Shown: in pieces, positions 1 to 11,003 of the stretch
How positions within the stretch are numbered: position 1 is the first letter of the stretch
Layout: each line of letters starts with the position of its first letter
From: JAICYJ01 sp035473255
Lineage (GTDB): Bacteria; Actinomycetota; Thermoleophilia; Gaiellales; JAICJC01
Length of the DNA stretch: 58,642 bases
Reading direction: 5' to 3'
NCBI GenBank assembly: GCA_035473255.1
Contig: DATIOK010000015.1
Span: 1 to 58,642 of the forward strand
Made by a program: the position numbers and the translations under genes
The notes under the pieces: generated by a model
Told to the model about the DNA's origin: nothing
Seen by the model: the letters and a program-made list of their open reading frames with translations, nothing else
The model's database searches: none

Positions 1-159
1 GACTACGAGCGCGAGGGCTCGCCCTGGTACTCCACCGCGCGGCTCTGGGACGACGGAGTCATCGACCCCCGCGACACCCGCAAGCTGCTGGCGCTGGGCC
101 TGGCCGCCGCGGCCGGCACCGGGGCCGCCGCCACCACCTACGGGGTGTTCCGGATGTGA
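1..159 (+). CDS. liuB: Methylcrotonyl-CoA carboxylase beta subunit, C-terminal end (partial)
   Basis: Frame 1 is open from the left edge and encodes 52 residues ending at TGA 157-159. The tail has the features of the C-terminus of carboxyltransferase (beta) subunits of acyl-CoA carboxylases: a STARLWDDGVIDPRDTR segment followed by an Ala/Gly-rich helix. That family transfers CO2 from carboxybiotin to an acyl-CoA. The next genes encode the biotin-carrying subunit, a hydratase and HMG-CoA lyase, which points to methylcrotonyl-CoA (leucine breakdown) rather than propionyl-CoA. The stop overlaps the next start by 4 bases (GTGA), so translation is probably coupled. Only the end is visible, so the substrate call is inferred from context. 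Confidence 0.8.
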   Translation, partial: DYEREGSPWYSTARLWDDGVIDPRDTRKLLALGLAAAAGTGAAATTYGVFRM

Positions 160-907
160 CCGAGATCCTGCTGACACGGGACGGCCCGGTCACGACGCTC
201 ACCATCAACCGGCCCGAGGTGCGAAACGCGATCGGCCCGTCGCTGATCGCGCAGTTGACCCAGATGTTCGCCGCGCTGGCCATGGACGACTCGCGCGTGA
301 TGGTGCTGACCGGCGCCGGCTCCGCCTTCTCGGCCGGCGCCGACATCGACTGGATGCGCGCCAGCCGCGACCTCACGCCTGAGCAAAACGTCGGCGACGC
401 GGCCGCCGCGCGCACCATGTTCGAGACCATCGACGCCTTCCCCAAGCCCGTGATCGCACGCGTGAACGGCCACGCCTTGGGCGGTGGCATCGGCCTTGTT
501 GCCTGCGCCGACATCGCCATCACCGTGCCCGACGCGATGTTCGGATTCTCCGAGGTGCGCCTGGGCCTGATCCCGGCCATGATCTCTCCCTACGTGCTGC
601 GCGCGATCGGGCCCGGACACGCCCGCGCGCTGTTCACCAGCGGCCGTCGCTTCGGCGCGGCCGAGGCGCTGTCGCTCGGCCTCGTCCACGCTGTTGTCGA
701 GCCGGACGACCTGGACGCCGCCGTGGCCGAGGCGGCCGCCGACATGCTGCGCGGCGGGCCGGTCGCGATCGCCGAGGCCAAGCGCCTGATCCGAGACGCC
801 ACCGCGCCGCTGGCGCTGCCCGACCTGGCCGAGCGGCTGGCCGCCGTGCGGGCCGGCCCCGAGGGCCAGGAGGGCCTGACCGCGTTCCTGGAGAAACGGG
901 ACCCGGG

Positions 908-929
<22 letters not shown>
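156..929 (+). CDS. liuC: Enoyl-CoA hydratase/isomerase family protein, probable methylglutaconyl-CoA hydratase
   Basis: A 257-residue crotonase-fold protein of normal family length. The oxyanion-hole region reads FSAGADIDWM near residue 60, followed by HALGGGIGL and the FGFSEVRLGLIPA segment with the usual acidic residue. It would hydrate 3-methylglutaconyl-CoA to HMG-CoA in leucine catabolism. GTG at 156 overlaps the upstream stop and no better start exists. It overlaps the following carboxylase alpha gene by 22 bp, a tight operon. Crotonase sequences alone do not fix the substrate, so the specific role rests on the neighbours. Confidence 0.85.
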
Positions 930-2619
<1,690 letters not shown>

Positions 2620-2623
<4 letters not shown>

Positions 2624-3474
2624 CCCCGGCGCGCGTCACCGTGGTCGAGGTGGGGCCCCGCGACGGCCTCCAGAACGAGGCCACGATCGTTTCCACCGCC
2701 GCCAAGGTGCAGTTCATCGAGATGCTGGCGGCGGCCGGCCTGCCGGTGGTCGAGGCCACCTCGTTCGTGCACCCGGCCGCGGTGCCGCAGCTGGCCGACG
2801 CCGACCAGGTGCTGCCTGCGATCGCCCGCCGGCCCGGGGTCCGCTACCCGGTGCTGGTGCCGAACATGCGCGGCATGGAGCGCGCCATCGCCGCCGGCGC
2901 CGATGCGGTCGCGGTGTTCACCGCGGCATCGGAGGCCTTCTCGCAGGCCAACATCCGCATGACCATCGCCGAGTCGCTGGAGGCGTTCGCGCCGGTCCTG
3001 GCGGCCGCGCAGGCGGCCAGCATGTGGACGCGCGGCTACGTGTCGACGGCCTTCGGCTGCCCCTACCAGGGCGAGGTCGACGCGGCCGCCGTCGCGAACG
3101 TGGCGGTCGCGCTGGACGAGCTCGGCTGCGACCAGATCTCTGTGGGCGACACGATCGGGGTGGCCGAGCCGGACGACGTGGCTCGCGTCCTTGCGCCGCT
3201 GCTCGAGCGGGTGCCGGCCGAGCGGCTGGCGCTGCACCTCCACGACACGCGCGGCCGCGCCATCGTCAACGCCAAGACCGGCCTGCGGCTCGGCATCACC
3301 ACCTTCGATGCCTCCGCCTCGGGCCTGGGAGGATGCCCGTTCGCACCCGGCGCACCCGGCAACCTGGCCACCGAGACGCTGGTCTCGTGGCTGCACGGCC
3401 TCGGCATCGAGACCGGCGTGGACGAGCTAGCGCTGCTCGAGGCGTCCGCGTACATCCGCTCCCAGCTCGGCTAG
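2620..3474 (+). CDS. mvaB: Hydroxymethylglutaryl-CoA lyase
   Basis: 284 residues, a TIM-barrel of the HMGL-like family. The N-terminal VEVGPRDGLQNE holds the catalytic Arg-Asp pair, and the C-terminal GLGGCPFAPGAPGN loop carries the flexible active-site Cys. It cleaves HMG-CoA to acetyl-CoA and acetoacetate, the last step of leucine degradation, which fits the operon order. GTG at 2620 overlaps the previous stop by four bases. The stop TAG shares the tetranucleotide CTAG with the stop of the convergent cyclophilin gene, so the two coding regions overlap at their 3' ends with no room for a terminator. Confidence 0.93.
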
Positions 3475-3932
3475 GAGATCTTCACGCTCTCCATGCGCAC
3501 ATCGGCGACCGGGCGGTCGCGGGCGTCGGTCTCGATCGCCTGGATCGTGTCGACCACGTCCATGCCGCTCGTCACCTGGCCGAAGGCCGTGTGCTTGCCG
3601 TCCAGCCACGGCGTCGCGGGCGCGGTCACGATGAAGAACTGGCTGCCGTTGGTGTTGGGGCCGGCGTTTGCCATGGCCAGCGTGCCGCGCACGATCGGGT
3701 GGTCGTTGATCTCGTCGTCGAACTTGTAGCCCGGGCCGCCGGTGCCGATGCCCTCCGGGCAGCCGCCCTGGATCATGAAGTCGGGGATCACGCGGTGGAA
3801 GACCAGCCCGTCGTAGAAGCCCTCCCCGGCCAGCTTGGTGAAGTTGGCCACGGTCTTGGGCGCGTCGTCGGAGAACAGCTCCAGCTCGATCGTTCCGTGG
3901 TTGGTCTCGATGGTGGCATTGGTGTTGGCCAT
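3471..3932 (-). CDS. ppiB: Cyclophilin-type peptidyl-prolyl cis-trans isomerase
   Basis: 153 residues, typical for a cytoplasmic single-domain cyclophilin, with no signal peptide. Visible motifs are FHRVIPDFMIQGG (catalytic Arg), MANAGPNTNGSQFFI, and PWLDGKHTAFGQV (the Trp/His pocket). It catalyses proline isomerisation during protein folding. The start ATG at 3932 is preceded by GGAG six bases upstream, and about 30 bases further up a TACAGT box fits a -10 element. The longer open frame upstream is rejected because homology starts at this Met. The 3' end overlaps mvaB by four bases. Confidence 0.95.
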   Translation of the reverse strand: MANTNATIETNHGTIELELFSDDAPKTVANFTKLAGEGFYDGLVFHRVIPDFMIQGGCPEGIGTGGPGYKFDDEINDHPIVRGTLAMANAGPNTNGSQFFIVTAPATPWLDGKHTAFGQVTSGMDVVDTIQAIETDARDRPVADVRMESVKIS

Positions 3933-4001
3933 GTCGGGCTCCAGTGGTCGCGTTGAAGTCCCGCACTGTAGTCCGTCCGACCGGCGCGTCAGGCTGCCCA
4001 C

Positions 4002-4475
4002 ATGCATTGGTACACGGACGTCATCAAGAAGTATGCGGTGTTCAACGGGCGAGCAGCACGTCCCGAGTTCTGGTGGTTCGTGCTGATCAACCTGATCATC
4101 GCCGCCGTGATCAATCTCGTTTTCGGCGCGATCGGCGGACGCAACAGCGGACAGGTCGTCAGCGACCTCTACTCGCTGGCCGTGCTGCTGCCCAGCCTCG
4201 GCGTCGGCATCCGCCGCCTGCACGACACCAACCGCACCGGCTGGTGGTACCTGCTCGTCTTCATCCCGATCATCGGCTGGATCGTGCTGATCGTGTTCCT
4301 GGCAATGGCCAGCGATCCAGGCTCGAACAACTACGGCCCGAATCCGCAGAACCCCGACGCGGGGGCGGGTGGAATGCAGTTCGATCCGCAGACCGGCGAG
4401 CGCCTGTCACCGATGCCGCGGTTCGATCCGCAGACCGGTCAGCCGCTGACGCCGCCGTCCGACCCACCGGCCTGA
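4002..4475 (+). CDS. DUF805 family membrane protein
   Basis: 157 residues. It starts MHWYTDVIKKYAVFNGRAARPEFWWF, the hallmark of DUF805 proteins, with three to four hydrophobic segments (about 22-42, 55-70, 84-102) and the GIRRLHDTNRTGWW motif between them. The function of the family is unknown. The C-terminal tail is polar and contains two near-identical FDPQTG units (about residues 127 and 141), an unusual addition in a family that normally ends after the last membrane span. No clear Shine-Dalgarno precedes the ATG. It is divergent from ppiB and convergent with the large cyclase gene. Confidence 0.85.
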   Translation: MHWYTDVIKKYAVFNGRAARPEFWWFVLINLIIAAVINLVFGAIGGRNSGQVVSDLYSLAVLLPSLGVGIRRLHDTNRTGWWYLLVFIPIIGWIVLIVFLAMASDPGSNNYGPNPQNPDAGAGGMQFDPQTGERLSPMPRFDPQTGQPLTPPSDPPA

Positions 4476-4488
4476 CGTCACTCCGCGC

Positions 4489-7400
4489 TCAGCGCGATGC
4501 GCAGCGGCCCAGCGCCGGCTCAGCACCGACCTGCTCGTACACGGCGCGCGCCTCCCCCACCCTACCCATCAGCTCCAGACAGCGGGCCTGCTCGAACACG
4601 CAGCCGAGCCGCCGGAACCCGGCCTCGGCCCGGGCCAGCGCCAGCTCGTCGCCGGCCAGGCCGCGCGCGCGATCGATCTGGGCAACGGCCCGCGGCAGCT
4701 GATCGGTGCCGCTGAGCGCGTCGAGCGTGGCCAGCGTCTCGTCGAGGTCGTCCCAGCGCTCGAGCGCAGCCTGTGCCTCGGCGGTGATCGCGAGCACCCA
4801 GATCCGCGAGAACGGCACCGACGCCACCCGCTCAAGCGCCAGCTGCGGCTCACCGGCGCCGAGCAGCGCGTGCGCGACGATCAGGTCGAACTGGGCCGGC
4901 ACGCGCCCGATCCGCCGCTCGATCGTGTCGGCCCGCTCGTTCTGGCCGCGCAGCAGGTGCACCGCCGCGGCCACGCCGCCGACCAGGCCCGGCACGTTCA
5001 GCCGCCGGCCCGGGCCGTCCTGACGGAACACCTCGAGGAAGCTGTCGTGGGCGCGCAGCGCGTCGTCCCAGCGATCCCAGTAGAAGTACGCCTCGACGCG
5101 CGTGCGCGCCGGGTACGCCACCCACCGGCGGTCGCCGCCGGCCACCAGCTCGTCGGCGAGATCCGCCGCCGCCACGGCCCCGGCGTAGTCACCCAGCGCG
5201 GTGCGGTGGCGGGCCGTGGCCGCGCAGATATCCATCTGCTCCTCGCGGAAGGCGATGCTCCGGATCAGCGACATGCGCCGCTCAAAGGCCTCGGACGCCT
5301 CGTCGTAGCGCCGCAGCGCCACCAGCAGCGTCGCCCGCGCGTCCAGCGCGGCCGAGATCACGAGCGGCCCCGACCGCTCCAGCCGCTCGGCGATCTCGAG
5401 CGCCTGGTTGGCCACCTCCAGCGCCTGCTCCTGGGGCGGATCGGTGTGCTCGAACCGCCACACCACCAGCGCCTTGGCCACCAGCAGCCGCGCCTGCAGC
5501 ACCGACGCGTCGGCCGACAGCGCATTGCGCAGGCCGTCGGAGATCTCGGCCTCGATCGCCTCGCGGGTCGGTGCCGCCCGCAGGTGCAGGCCGCCCCAGC
5601 GGGTGGGCAGGTCGACCCACTTCCAGGACAGCCGTGCCATGTCGTGCTCGCCCAGGCCGGCTCGATGGCCGTGCTCCAGAGCCTGGCCGTACGCGTCGAG
5701 CGCGTCGTCGAGCTGCTCGGCCATCCAGTAGGCGTCGCCGACGGCCTCGGCCGCCAGCGCGCGGTCGCGCTCGCCATTGGCGAGCGACTGGGCCAGTCCG
5801 GCCTGGCGCAGAGCCAGGCCATGGGCGTACACCTTGCGCGCCTCCGACGCCGCCCGCAGCAGCATGCGAACGGCATCCGGGCGGGCCTCGGACGTGCCCA
5901 GCGAGACGGCCGACGCGTAGTGGCCGGCCACGGTCTGCGGCTCGGCGTCGCGGCGGCCCTCCAGCCAGCGGGCGAGCTGCATGTGGATCCTGCCCCGCTC
6001 GCTGCGCGGCATCGTCTCGTAGGCGACGTCACGGATCAGCACGTGTTTGAAGCCCCAGCCGGAGCCGAGCGCGATCAGCAGGTCGCGACGCGACAGGTTG
6101 GCGATCAGCCGCTTGTGCACGCCCTCCGGGTTGACCACCGCCAGCTCCTCCTCCCCGAACGTGCGACCGATCACCGCCGCCCGCTGCATGAAGCGCTTCT
6201 CCTCGACCGGCAGCAGGTCGAGGCGCGCGGCGATCACGCCCTGCACGGTCAGCGGCATCGCGTCTCCGCCCTCTGCGGCCATCGCCAGCAGCTCCTCGAG
6301 GAAAAATGGGTTGCCGCCGGCCAGCTCGACCGCCTGCCGCGCATCCTCGTCGTCGGACGGCAGCGCTCCGGCCAGGCGCTGCATCTCGGACTGCTCGATC
6401 GCGTCCAGCGTGACAACGGTGGCGTTACGGATCCCGGAGCCCCAGTCCGGCCGCGCCCGCAGCAGATCGTCCCGGGCCATGCAGAGGATCACCAGCGGCC
6501 CGCGGGCATCGCCGGTGGCAAGCGACTCGACCAGGTCGAGCAGCGCCGGCTCGGCCCAGTGCACGTCCTCGAGCACCACCAGCACCGGCTGCAGGCCCGA
6601 CAGCGCCGTCAGCACCAGACGCCAGGCATCGCGGCCGCGGTCCATGTCCTCGAAGTCGTCGTCGGTCGGCGGCGAAGGGTCGTCATCACCGGACAGACCC
6701 GCGGTGCGAAGCACGTCGTCGATCTCCCGCTCGCGGCCGTCGCCCAGCAGCGCTCGCAGGCGCGCCTCGGCCTGACTCCGGGCCTGGTCACGCGGCGCGT
6801 CGCCGGCGATGTCCGCAGCCCGCAGCAGCACATCCGACAGCGGCGCGTAGGGGCCGCCCTCGCCGTAGGGCAGGCAGCGCCCCAGCCACACGACCGGAGG
6901 CTGCGGCTGCAGCTGCAACTCGATCACGACCTCCTCTGCCAGCCGGCTCTTGCCGATGCCGGGCTCGCCGATCACCGTGATCAGATGCGGACGCCGGTGC
7001 TCAACGGCGCGCGACACCAGCGAGGTGATCAGTGAGAGCTCGCCGGTGCGTCCCACGAACGGCCCGCGGGAACGGCGCCGGCGGTAGGCGGTGGCGGGCG
7101 CGACGCCGGCCACCGCATACGCGAGCACCGGCCCGCCGCGGCCCTTCACGACCAGCGACCGCGGCTGCACGGTGCGAACGATCGGCTCCAGCGCCCGGAA
7201 GGTTGGCTCGCCGATCAGCACCTCGCCGGGCTCGGCCGCCTGCTGCAGCCGTGCGGCCAGGTTCACGATCTCGCCGGTCACCAGGAAGTCGTGCCCGGGC
7301 GTGGTGCCGGCGACGACAACGCCCGTGTAGATGCCGACCCGCAGGTCGCAGTCGACGCCGTGCCGGCGCCCGACGCCCGCCAGCCGCGAGATCATCGTCA

Positions 7401-7731
7401 GCGCCGCGCGAACGGCGCGCTCCGGGTCGTCCTCGTGCGACTGGGGAACGCCGAACACGGCCATCACAGCGTCGCCGATGAACTTCTCGACCGTCCCGCC
7501 GAATGCGGCGGCGGCCTGCGACAGCTCGCTGTACACATCGGCGAGCAGCGCGCGCAGGTGCTCCGCGTCGACCCGCATCGCCAGCTCGGTGGAACCGGCC
7601 AGGTCGGCGAACAGCACGGTGGCCAGTTTGCGTTCCTCCCCGCCGGCCGACTCGGGGGTTAGCGGACGGCCGCAGTTGGGACAGAATCGTGCGCCGTCGG
7701 GCACGGCGCTGCCGCACGCCGCGCAGGTCAA
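4489..7731 (-). CDS. Zinc-ribbon, class III adenylate cyclase, AAA ATPase and TPR-like regulator
   Basis: About 1080 residues. Order: an N-terminal zinc ribbon (CAACGS...FCPNCG), then a class III nucleotidyl cyclase domain with both metal Asp residues (LFADLAGST and KFIGDAVMAVFG) and the transition-state VNLAARLQ. Next is a NACHT/MalT-like ATPase with Walker A GEPGIGKS and Walker B VLEDVHWAEPA, and finally a long helical TPR-like region. The cyclase residues appear complete, so cAMP production is plausible. The ATPase and repeats probably sense a signal. TTG at 7731 is chosen because the apparent -10 box at 7785-7790 would put transcription after the more upstream GTG (7818), and because related proteins start just before the zinc ribbon. 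No partner gene is adjacent. Confidence 0.85.
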   Translation of the reverse strand: MTCAACGSAVPDGARFCPNCGRPLTPESAGGEERKLATVLFADLAGSTELAMRVDAEHLRALLADVYSELSQAAAAFGGTVEKFIGDAVMAVFGVPQSHEDDPERAVRAALTMISRLAGVGRRHGVDCDLRVGIYTGVVVAGTTPGHDFLVTGEIVNLAARLQQAAEPGEVLIGEPTFRALEPIVRTVQPRSLVVKGRGGPVLAYAVAGVAPATAYRRRRSRGPFVGRTGELSLITSLVSRAVEHRRPHLITVIGEPGIGKSRLAEEVVIELQLQPQPPVVWLGRCLPYGEGGPYAPLSDVLLRAADIAGDAPRDQARSQAEARLRALLGDGREREIDDVLRTAGLSGDDDPSPPTDDDFEDMDRGRDAWRLVLTALSGLQPVLVVLEDVHWAEPALLDLVESLATGDARGPLVILCMARDDLLRARPDWGSGIRNATVVTLDAIEQSEMQRLAGALPSDDEDARQAVELAGGNPFFLEELLAMAAEGGDAMPLTVQGVIAARLDLLPVEEKRFMQRAAVIGRTFGEEELAVVNPEGVHKRLIANLSRRDLLIALGSGWGFKHVLIRDVAYETMPRSERGRIHMQLARWLEGRRDAEPQTVAGHYASAVSLGTSEARPDAVRMLLRAASEARKVYAHGLALRQAGLAQSLANGERDRALAAEAVGDAYWMAEQLDDALDAYGQALEHGHRAGLGEHDMARLSWKWVDLPTRWGGLHLRAAPTREAIEAEISDGLRNALSADASVLQARLLVAKALVVWRFEHTDPPQEQALEVANQALEIAERLERSGPLVISAALDARATLLVALRRYDEASEAFERRMSLIRSIAFREEQMDICAATARHRTALGDYAGAVAAADLADELVAGGDRRWVAYPARTRVEAYFYWDRWDDALRAHDSFLEVFRQDGPGRRLNVPGLVGGVAAAVHLLRGQNERADTIERRIGRVPAQFDLIVAHALLGAGEPQLALERVASVPFSRIWVLAITAEAQAALERWDDLDETLATLDALSGTDQLPRAVAQIDRARGLAGDELALARAEAGFRRLGCVFEQARCLELMGRVGEARAVYEQVGAEPALGRCASR

Positions 7732-7783
7732 ACCGGGTGCCTGGTGAAGCGCCAGTCCACGATGAGGGGTCCCATGAGGGCCG

Positions 7784-7790
7784 TAGGATA
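7784..7790. promoter_or_regulatory. Symmetric bidirectional -10 box (TAGGATA)
   Basis: TAGGATA reads TAGGAT on the plus strand and TATCCT on the minus strand. On plus it gives an untranslated leader of about 34 bases with GAGGA before pepA. On minus it gives a leader of about 47 bases before the cyclase TTG. Both matches fit TANNNT. No -35 match is obvious. Confidence 0.5.
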
Positions 7791-7829
7791 CCCTTGCCCG
7801 GTTCCCTCTCCCGACCACAGCGAGGACCC

Positions 7830-9335
7830 ATGAAGATCTCCACCTCCGCGGCAGCGCCGGCGACGGCCAACGTCGACATGCTGGCCGTTGCTGTCGCCAA
7901 GCCGGTCGCCCTGGAGGGCGCCGTCGCCGAGCTCGATCGCGCGCTCGGCGGCACCATCGGGCGGCTGGTGAAGGGCGGTGAGATCCGGGGCGCGGCCGGC
8001 CAGGTGACCGTGCTGCACACCGAGGGTCAGGGCGTACGCGCGCGACGGGTGGCGGTGGTGGGCCTCGGCAAGCTCGCGACCGCCGACGCCGAGTCGGTGC
8101 GAAACGCCGCCGGCGCCGCGGTACGCAGCCTGGGCAGCGTGCGCGGCCGCACGCTGGCGTTCGTGCTGGACGGGCTGCCGGTGGACGCCGCCGTGGCGGC
8201 CCGCTGCGCGGTCGACGGCGCCGTGATCGGCAGCTACCGGTTCGACCGCTTCAAGACGTCGAAGACGGCCGACCGGCCGAAGCCGCCAACCGGGCTGGTG
8301 CTGCTGTCGCAGGAGCGCGCGGCGGGCGCGTCGGGGCGCCGCGCTGCGGTGGCGGCGGAGGCCGTCAACCGAGCCCGCGACCTGCAGCACATGCCCCCCA
8401 ACCTGCTTGGCCCGGAGCAGCTGGCCGAGCGCGCACGCGCGATCGCGGCCGCCCACCCGACCATGCGGGCCGAGGTCTGGGACGAGAAGAAGATCGCAGC
8501 CCGCGGGATGGGAGCTTTCGCCGCCGTCGCCCAGGCGTCCAGCCGGCCGGCCCGGCTGATCGTGCTCCGGCACACCCCGCGCAGCACCGCGCGGTCGGCT
8601 CGCAACGTGGTGCTCGGCATGGTCGGCAAGGGTCTCACCTTCGACAGCGGCGGCTACTCGCTGAAGCCGGCCACCGCGATGACCGGGATGAAGTTCGACA
8701 TGTCGGGCGCCGCGGCCGTGCTGGAGGCTTCTGACGCGATCGCGCAGCTGCAGCTCCCGCTGAAGTTCGTCTCGGTGGTCGGCGCCACCGAGAACATGAT
8801 CGACACCAACGCCATGCGAGTCGACGATGTTGTCACGGCCGCCAACGGAAGGACGATCGAGATCACCAACACCGACGCCGAGGGGCGGTTGGTGCTGGCC
8901 GACTGCCTGCACCACGCGCGCTCGCTGGGCGCAACCCACATGGTGGATCTGGCCACGCTCACCGGCGGGGTGGTCGTCGCCCTGGGTGATTACCACGCCG
9001 GCCTGATGGGCCGCGACCAGGAGTGGGTCGACCGCATCATGACGGCGGGCGAGCGGGCCGGCGAGCACACCTGGCAGCTGCCTCTGCACGAGACCTACAA
9101 GCGCCTGTTCCGCTCGGAGATCGCCGACATGGCGAACTCCTCGACGATGCGGATGGCGCAGGCGCCCTACGCCGGACAGTTTCTGCAGGAGTTCGCGGGC
9201 GACGGCGCCTGGGCGCATCTGGACATCGCCGGGACCGCCGACCTGGCGCGCTCGCGCGGCGACTACGTCGGCAAGGGCGGCAGCGGTTTCGGCGTGCGGC
9301 TGCTGGTCGAGCTGGCGGAGGCGCTCTGCGGATGA
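7830..9335 (+). CDS. pepA: Leucyl (M17 family) aminopeptidase
   Basis: 501 residues from ATG 7830. The catalytic half carries VGKGLTFDSGGYSLKP (metal-binding Lys/Asp), GMKFDMSGAAAV and the family signature NTDAEGRLVLAD. All expected metal ligands are visible, so it should be an active two-metal aminopeptidase that removes N-terminal residues from peptides in the cytoplasm. The longer open frame upstream overlaps the divergent cyclase gene and is not supported. GAGGA lies three bases before ATG. The stop overlaps the following acyl-CoA dehydrogenase start (ATGA). Confidence 0.95.
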   Translation: MKISTSAAAPATANVDMLAVAVAKPVALEGAVAELDRALGGTIGRLVKGGEIRGAAGQVTVLHTEGQGVRARRVAVVGLGKLATADAESVRNAAGAAVRSLGSVRGRTLAFVLDGLPVDAAVAARCAVDGAVIGSYRFDRFKTSKTADRPKPPTGLVLLSQERAAGASGRRAAVAAEAVNRARDLQHMPPNLLGPEQLAERARAIAAAHPTMRAEVWDEKKIAARGMGAFAAVAQASSRPARLIVLRHTPRSTARSARNVVLGMVGKGLTFDSGGYSLKPATAMTGMKFDMSGAAAVLEASDAIAQLQLPLKFVSVVGATENMIDTNAMRVDDVVTAANGRTIEITNTDAEGRLVLADCLHHARSLGATHMVDLATLTGGVVVALGDYHAGLMGRDQEWVDRIMTAGERAGEHTWQLPLHETYKRLFRSEIADMANSSTMRMAQAPYAGQFLQEFAGDGAWAHLDIAGTADLARSRGDYVGKGGSGFGVRLLVELAEALCG

Positions 9336-10471
9336 CGCTGGGCTACGACCTGTCCGACCAGCACGCGCAGCTCCGCGAGATGGTGCGGTCGTTCGCGGAG
9401 GCGCGGCTGGCGCCGGTCGCAGAGGAGCTCGACCGCGAGGGCCGGTTCCCGGCCGAGCTGGTGCAGGCGGCGGCGGAGCTGGGACTGCTCGGCATCCCGT
9501 TGCCGGAGAGCGCGGGCGGGTCGGGCTTCGACACGGTCGCCTACGCGATCGCAATCGAGGAGCTGGCGCGGGTCGACAGCTCCTTCGCGATCACGGTGGC
9601 CGCGCACACCTCGCTGGGCACGATGCCGATCCACCTGTTCGGGGACGAGCAGCAGAAGGCGCGCTGGCTCGACCACCTGGCCTCCGGCCGCGGCCTGGGC
9701 GCGTTCGGGCTGACCGAGACGGGCGCCGGCTCCGACGCCGGTGCCACGCGCACCACGGCGCGGCTCGACGGCGGCGAGTGGGTGATCGACGGGTCGAAGA
9801 TGTTCATCACCAATGCCGGCACGCCGTTGTCGAAGCTGGTGACGATCACCGCTCGCACGGGGCCCGACGAGGTGTCGAACATCGTGGTCGAGAACGGCAC
9901 CGCCGGCTACGACCAGTCGCAACCGCTGAAGAAGATGGGATGGCGCTCATCGGACACGCGGGAGCTGACGTTCACGGGCTGCCGGGTGCCGGAGCAGAAC
10001 CTGCTGGGCCCGCGCGGCGAGGGCTTCCGGCAGTTCCTCGAAATCCTGGACGGCGGCCGCATCAGCGTGGCGGCGCTGGGGCTGGGCATGGCCCAGGGCG
10101 CCTTCGAGATGGGGCTCAGCTACGCCCGCCAGCGCGAGCAGTTCGGGCGCCCGATCGGGTCGTTCCAGGCGATCCAGTTCAAGCTGGCCGACATGGCGAC
10201 CGAGGTCGAGGCGGCCCGCAACCTGGTCTACAAGGCGGCATGGCTGAAGGACCAGGGCCGGCCGTTCGCGCAGCAGGCTGCGATCGCCAAGCTCTACACC
10301 GGCGAGCTGGCCCGCCGCGCCTGCAACGAGTCGCTCCAGATCCACGGCGGGTACGGGTTCATGGACGAGTACCCGATCAGCCGCTTCTACCGCGACGCCA
10401 AGGTACTCGAGATCGGTGAGGGCACGAACGAGGTGCAACGACTGGTGATCGCCCGCGGCTTGGGTCTGTGA
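9332..10471 (+). CDS. Acyl-CoA dehydrogenase (short/branched-chain type)
   Basis: 379 residues of normal ACAD length. FAD/substrate motifs visible: GLTETGAGSDAG, DGSKMFITNAG, and the C-terminal IHGGYGFMDEYPISRFYRD. The catalytic Glu is present in IGEGTNEVQ near the end. It would oxidise an acyl-CoA to the 2-enoyl-CoA with FAD and pass electrons to ETF. The start overlaps pepA and the end overlaps the next small membrane gene, so the three are one transcription unit. Isovaleryl- or butyryl-CoA are possible substrates, but the sequence does not decide. Confidence 0.93.
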   Translation: MTLGYDLSDQHAQLREMVRSFAEARLAPVAEELDREGRFPAELVQAAAELGLLGIPLPESAGGSGFDTVAYAIAIEELARVDSSFAITVAAHTSLGTMPIHLFGDEQQKARWLDHLASGRGLGAFGLTETGAGSDAGATRTTARLDGGEWVIDGSKMFITNAGTPLSKLVTITARTGPDEVSNIVVENGTAGYDQSQPLKKMGWRSSDTRELTFTGCRVPEQNLLGPRGEGFRQFLEILDGGRISVAALGLGMAQGAFEMGLSYARQREQFGRPIGSFQAIQFKLADMATEVEAARNLVYKAAWLKDQGRPFAQQAAIAKLYTGELARRACNESLQIHGGYGFMDEYPISRFYRDAKVLEIGEGTNEVQRLVIARGLGL

Positions 10472-11001
10472 GCGTCCAGCAGTCGGTGATCGTGGGCGGC
10501 GTCGTGCTGGCCGTGGCGGTGGTGCTGGGAACGATCGTGGCGCGGCTGGTGCCGGCCGGGTTCTGGCGTCGCAACGCTGAGGACCTGGGCATCATCCTGG
10601 GCTGCGCGTCCGCTCCGCTGGCGCTGCTGGCACGGTTCACGCACCACCGGTCGTGGCCGTACGCGGCGGTGATCGCGATCGCCTACGGCGGCTTCTACCT
10701 GATCCGGATGCGGCAGCTGCGAAACGCCAACCGCGACGGTGTGCGGCGGCTGCTGGGCCTCCACAAGGACGCCAGCTACGGCGAGGTGCTGCAGCAAGTC
10801 GAGCGGATCGAGCCACGCCCGGTCACGACCACCGGGCAGCTGGTGCTGGTCGGAGCGGCGGTCGCCACGCTGGCGCTGGGGGTGATCGTCGATCAGTTCA
10901 CGGCGGCGCTGGCCGGCGTGGCGCTGGGGGTCGCGGAGGGCACCGTGCGCGCGGCCTACCGGCGCTCGCTGACCGCCAAGGTGCGGCGCATCGGCCACTG
11001 A
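10468..11001 (+). CDS. Small multi-pass membrane protein of unknown function
   Basis: 177 residues. Hydrophobic segments lie at about 7-29, 43-58, 65-80 and 122-145, with a cytoplasmic-looking charged stretch (RMRQLRNANRDGVRRLLGLHKD) between the two halves and a basic C-terminus. I do not recognise the family. GTG at 10468 overlaps the ACAD stop (GTGA), which supports the start and implies coupled translation. It is the third gene of the pepA operon and is followed at once by the convergent ilvA gene. Confidence 0.75.
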   Translation: MSVQQSVIVGGVVLAVAVVLGTIVARLVPAGFWRRNAEDLGIILGCASAPLALLARFTHHRSWPYAAVIAIAYGGFYLIRMRQLRNANRDGVRRLLGLHKDASYGEVLQQVERIEPRPVTTTGQLVLVGAAVATLALGVIVDQFTAALAGVALGVAEGTVRAAYRRSLTAKVRRIGH

Positions 11002-11003
11002 GC

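Noticed and set aside
4870..7035. 721-residue plus-strand open frame opposite the cyclase gene
   Set aside because: Composition is Arg/Gln/His-rich without motifs, typical of the antisense of a high-GC gene; the minus-strand frame has complete cyclase and ATPase motifs.
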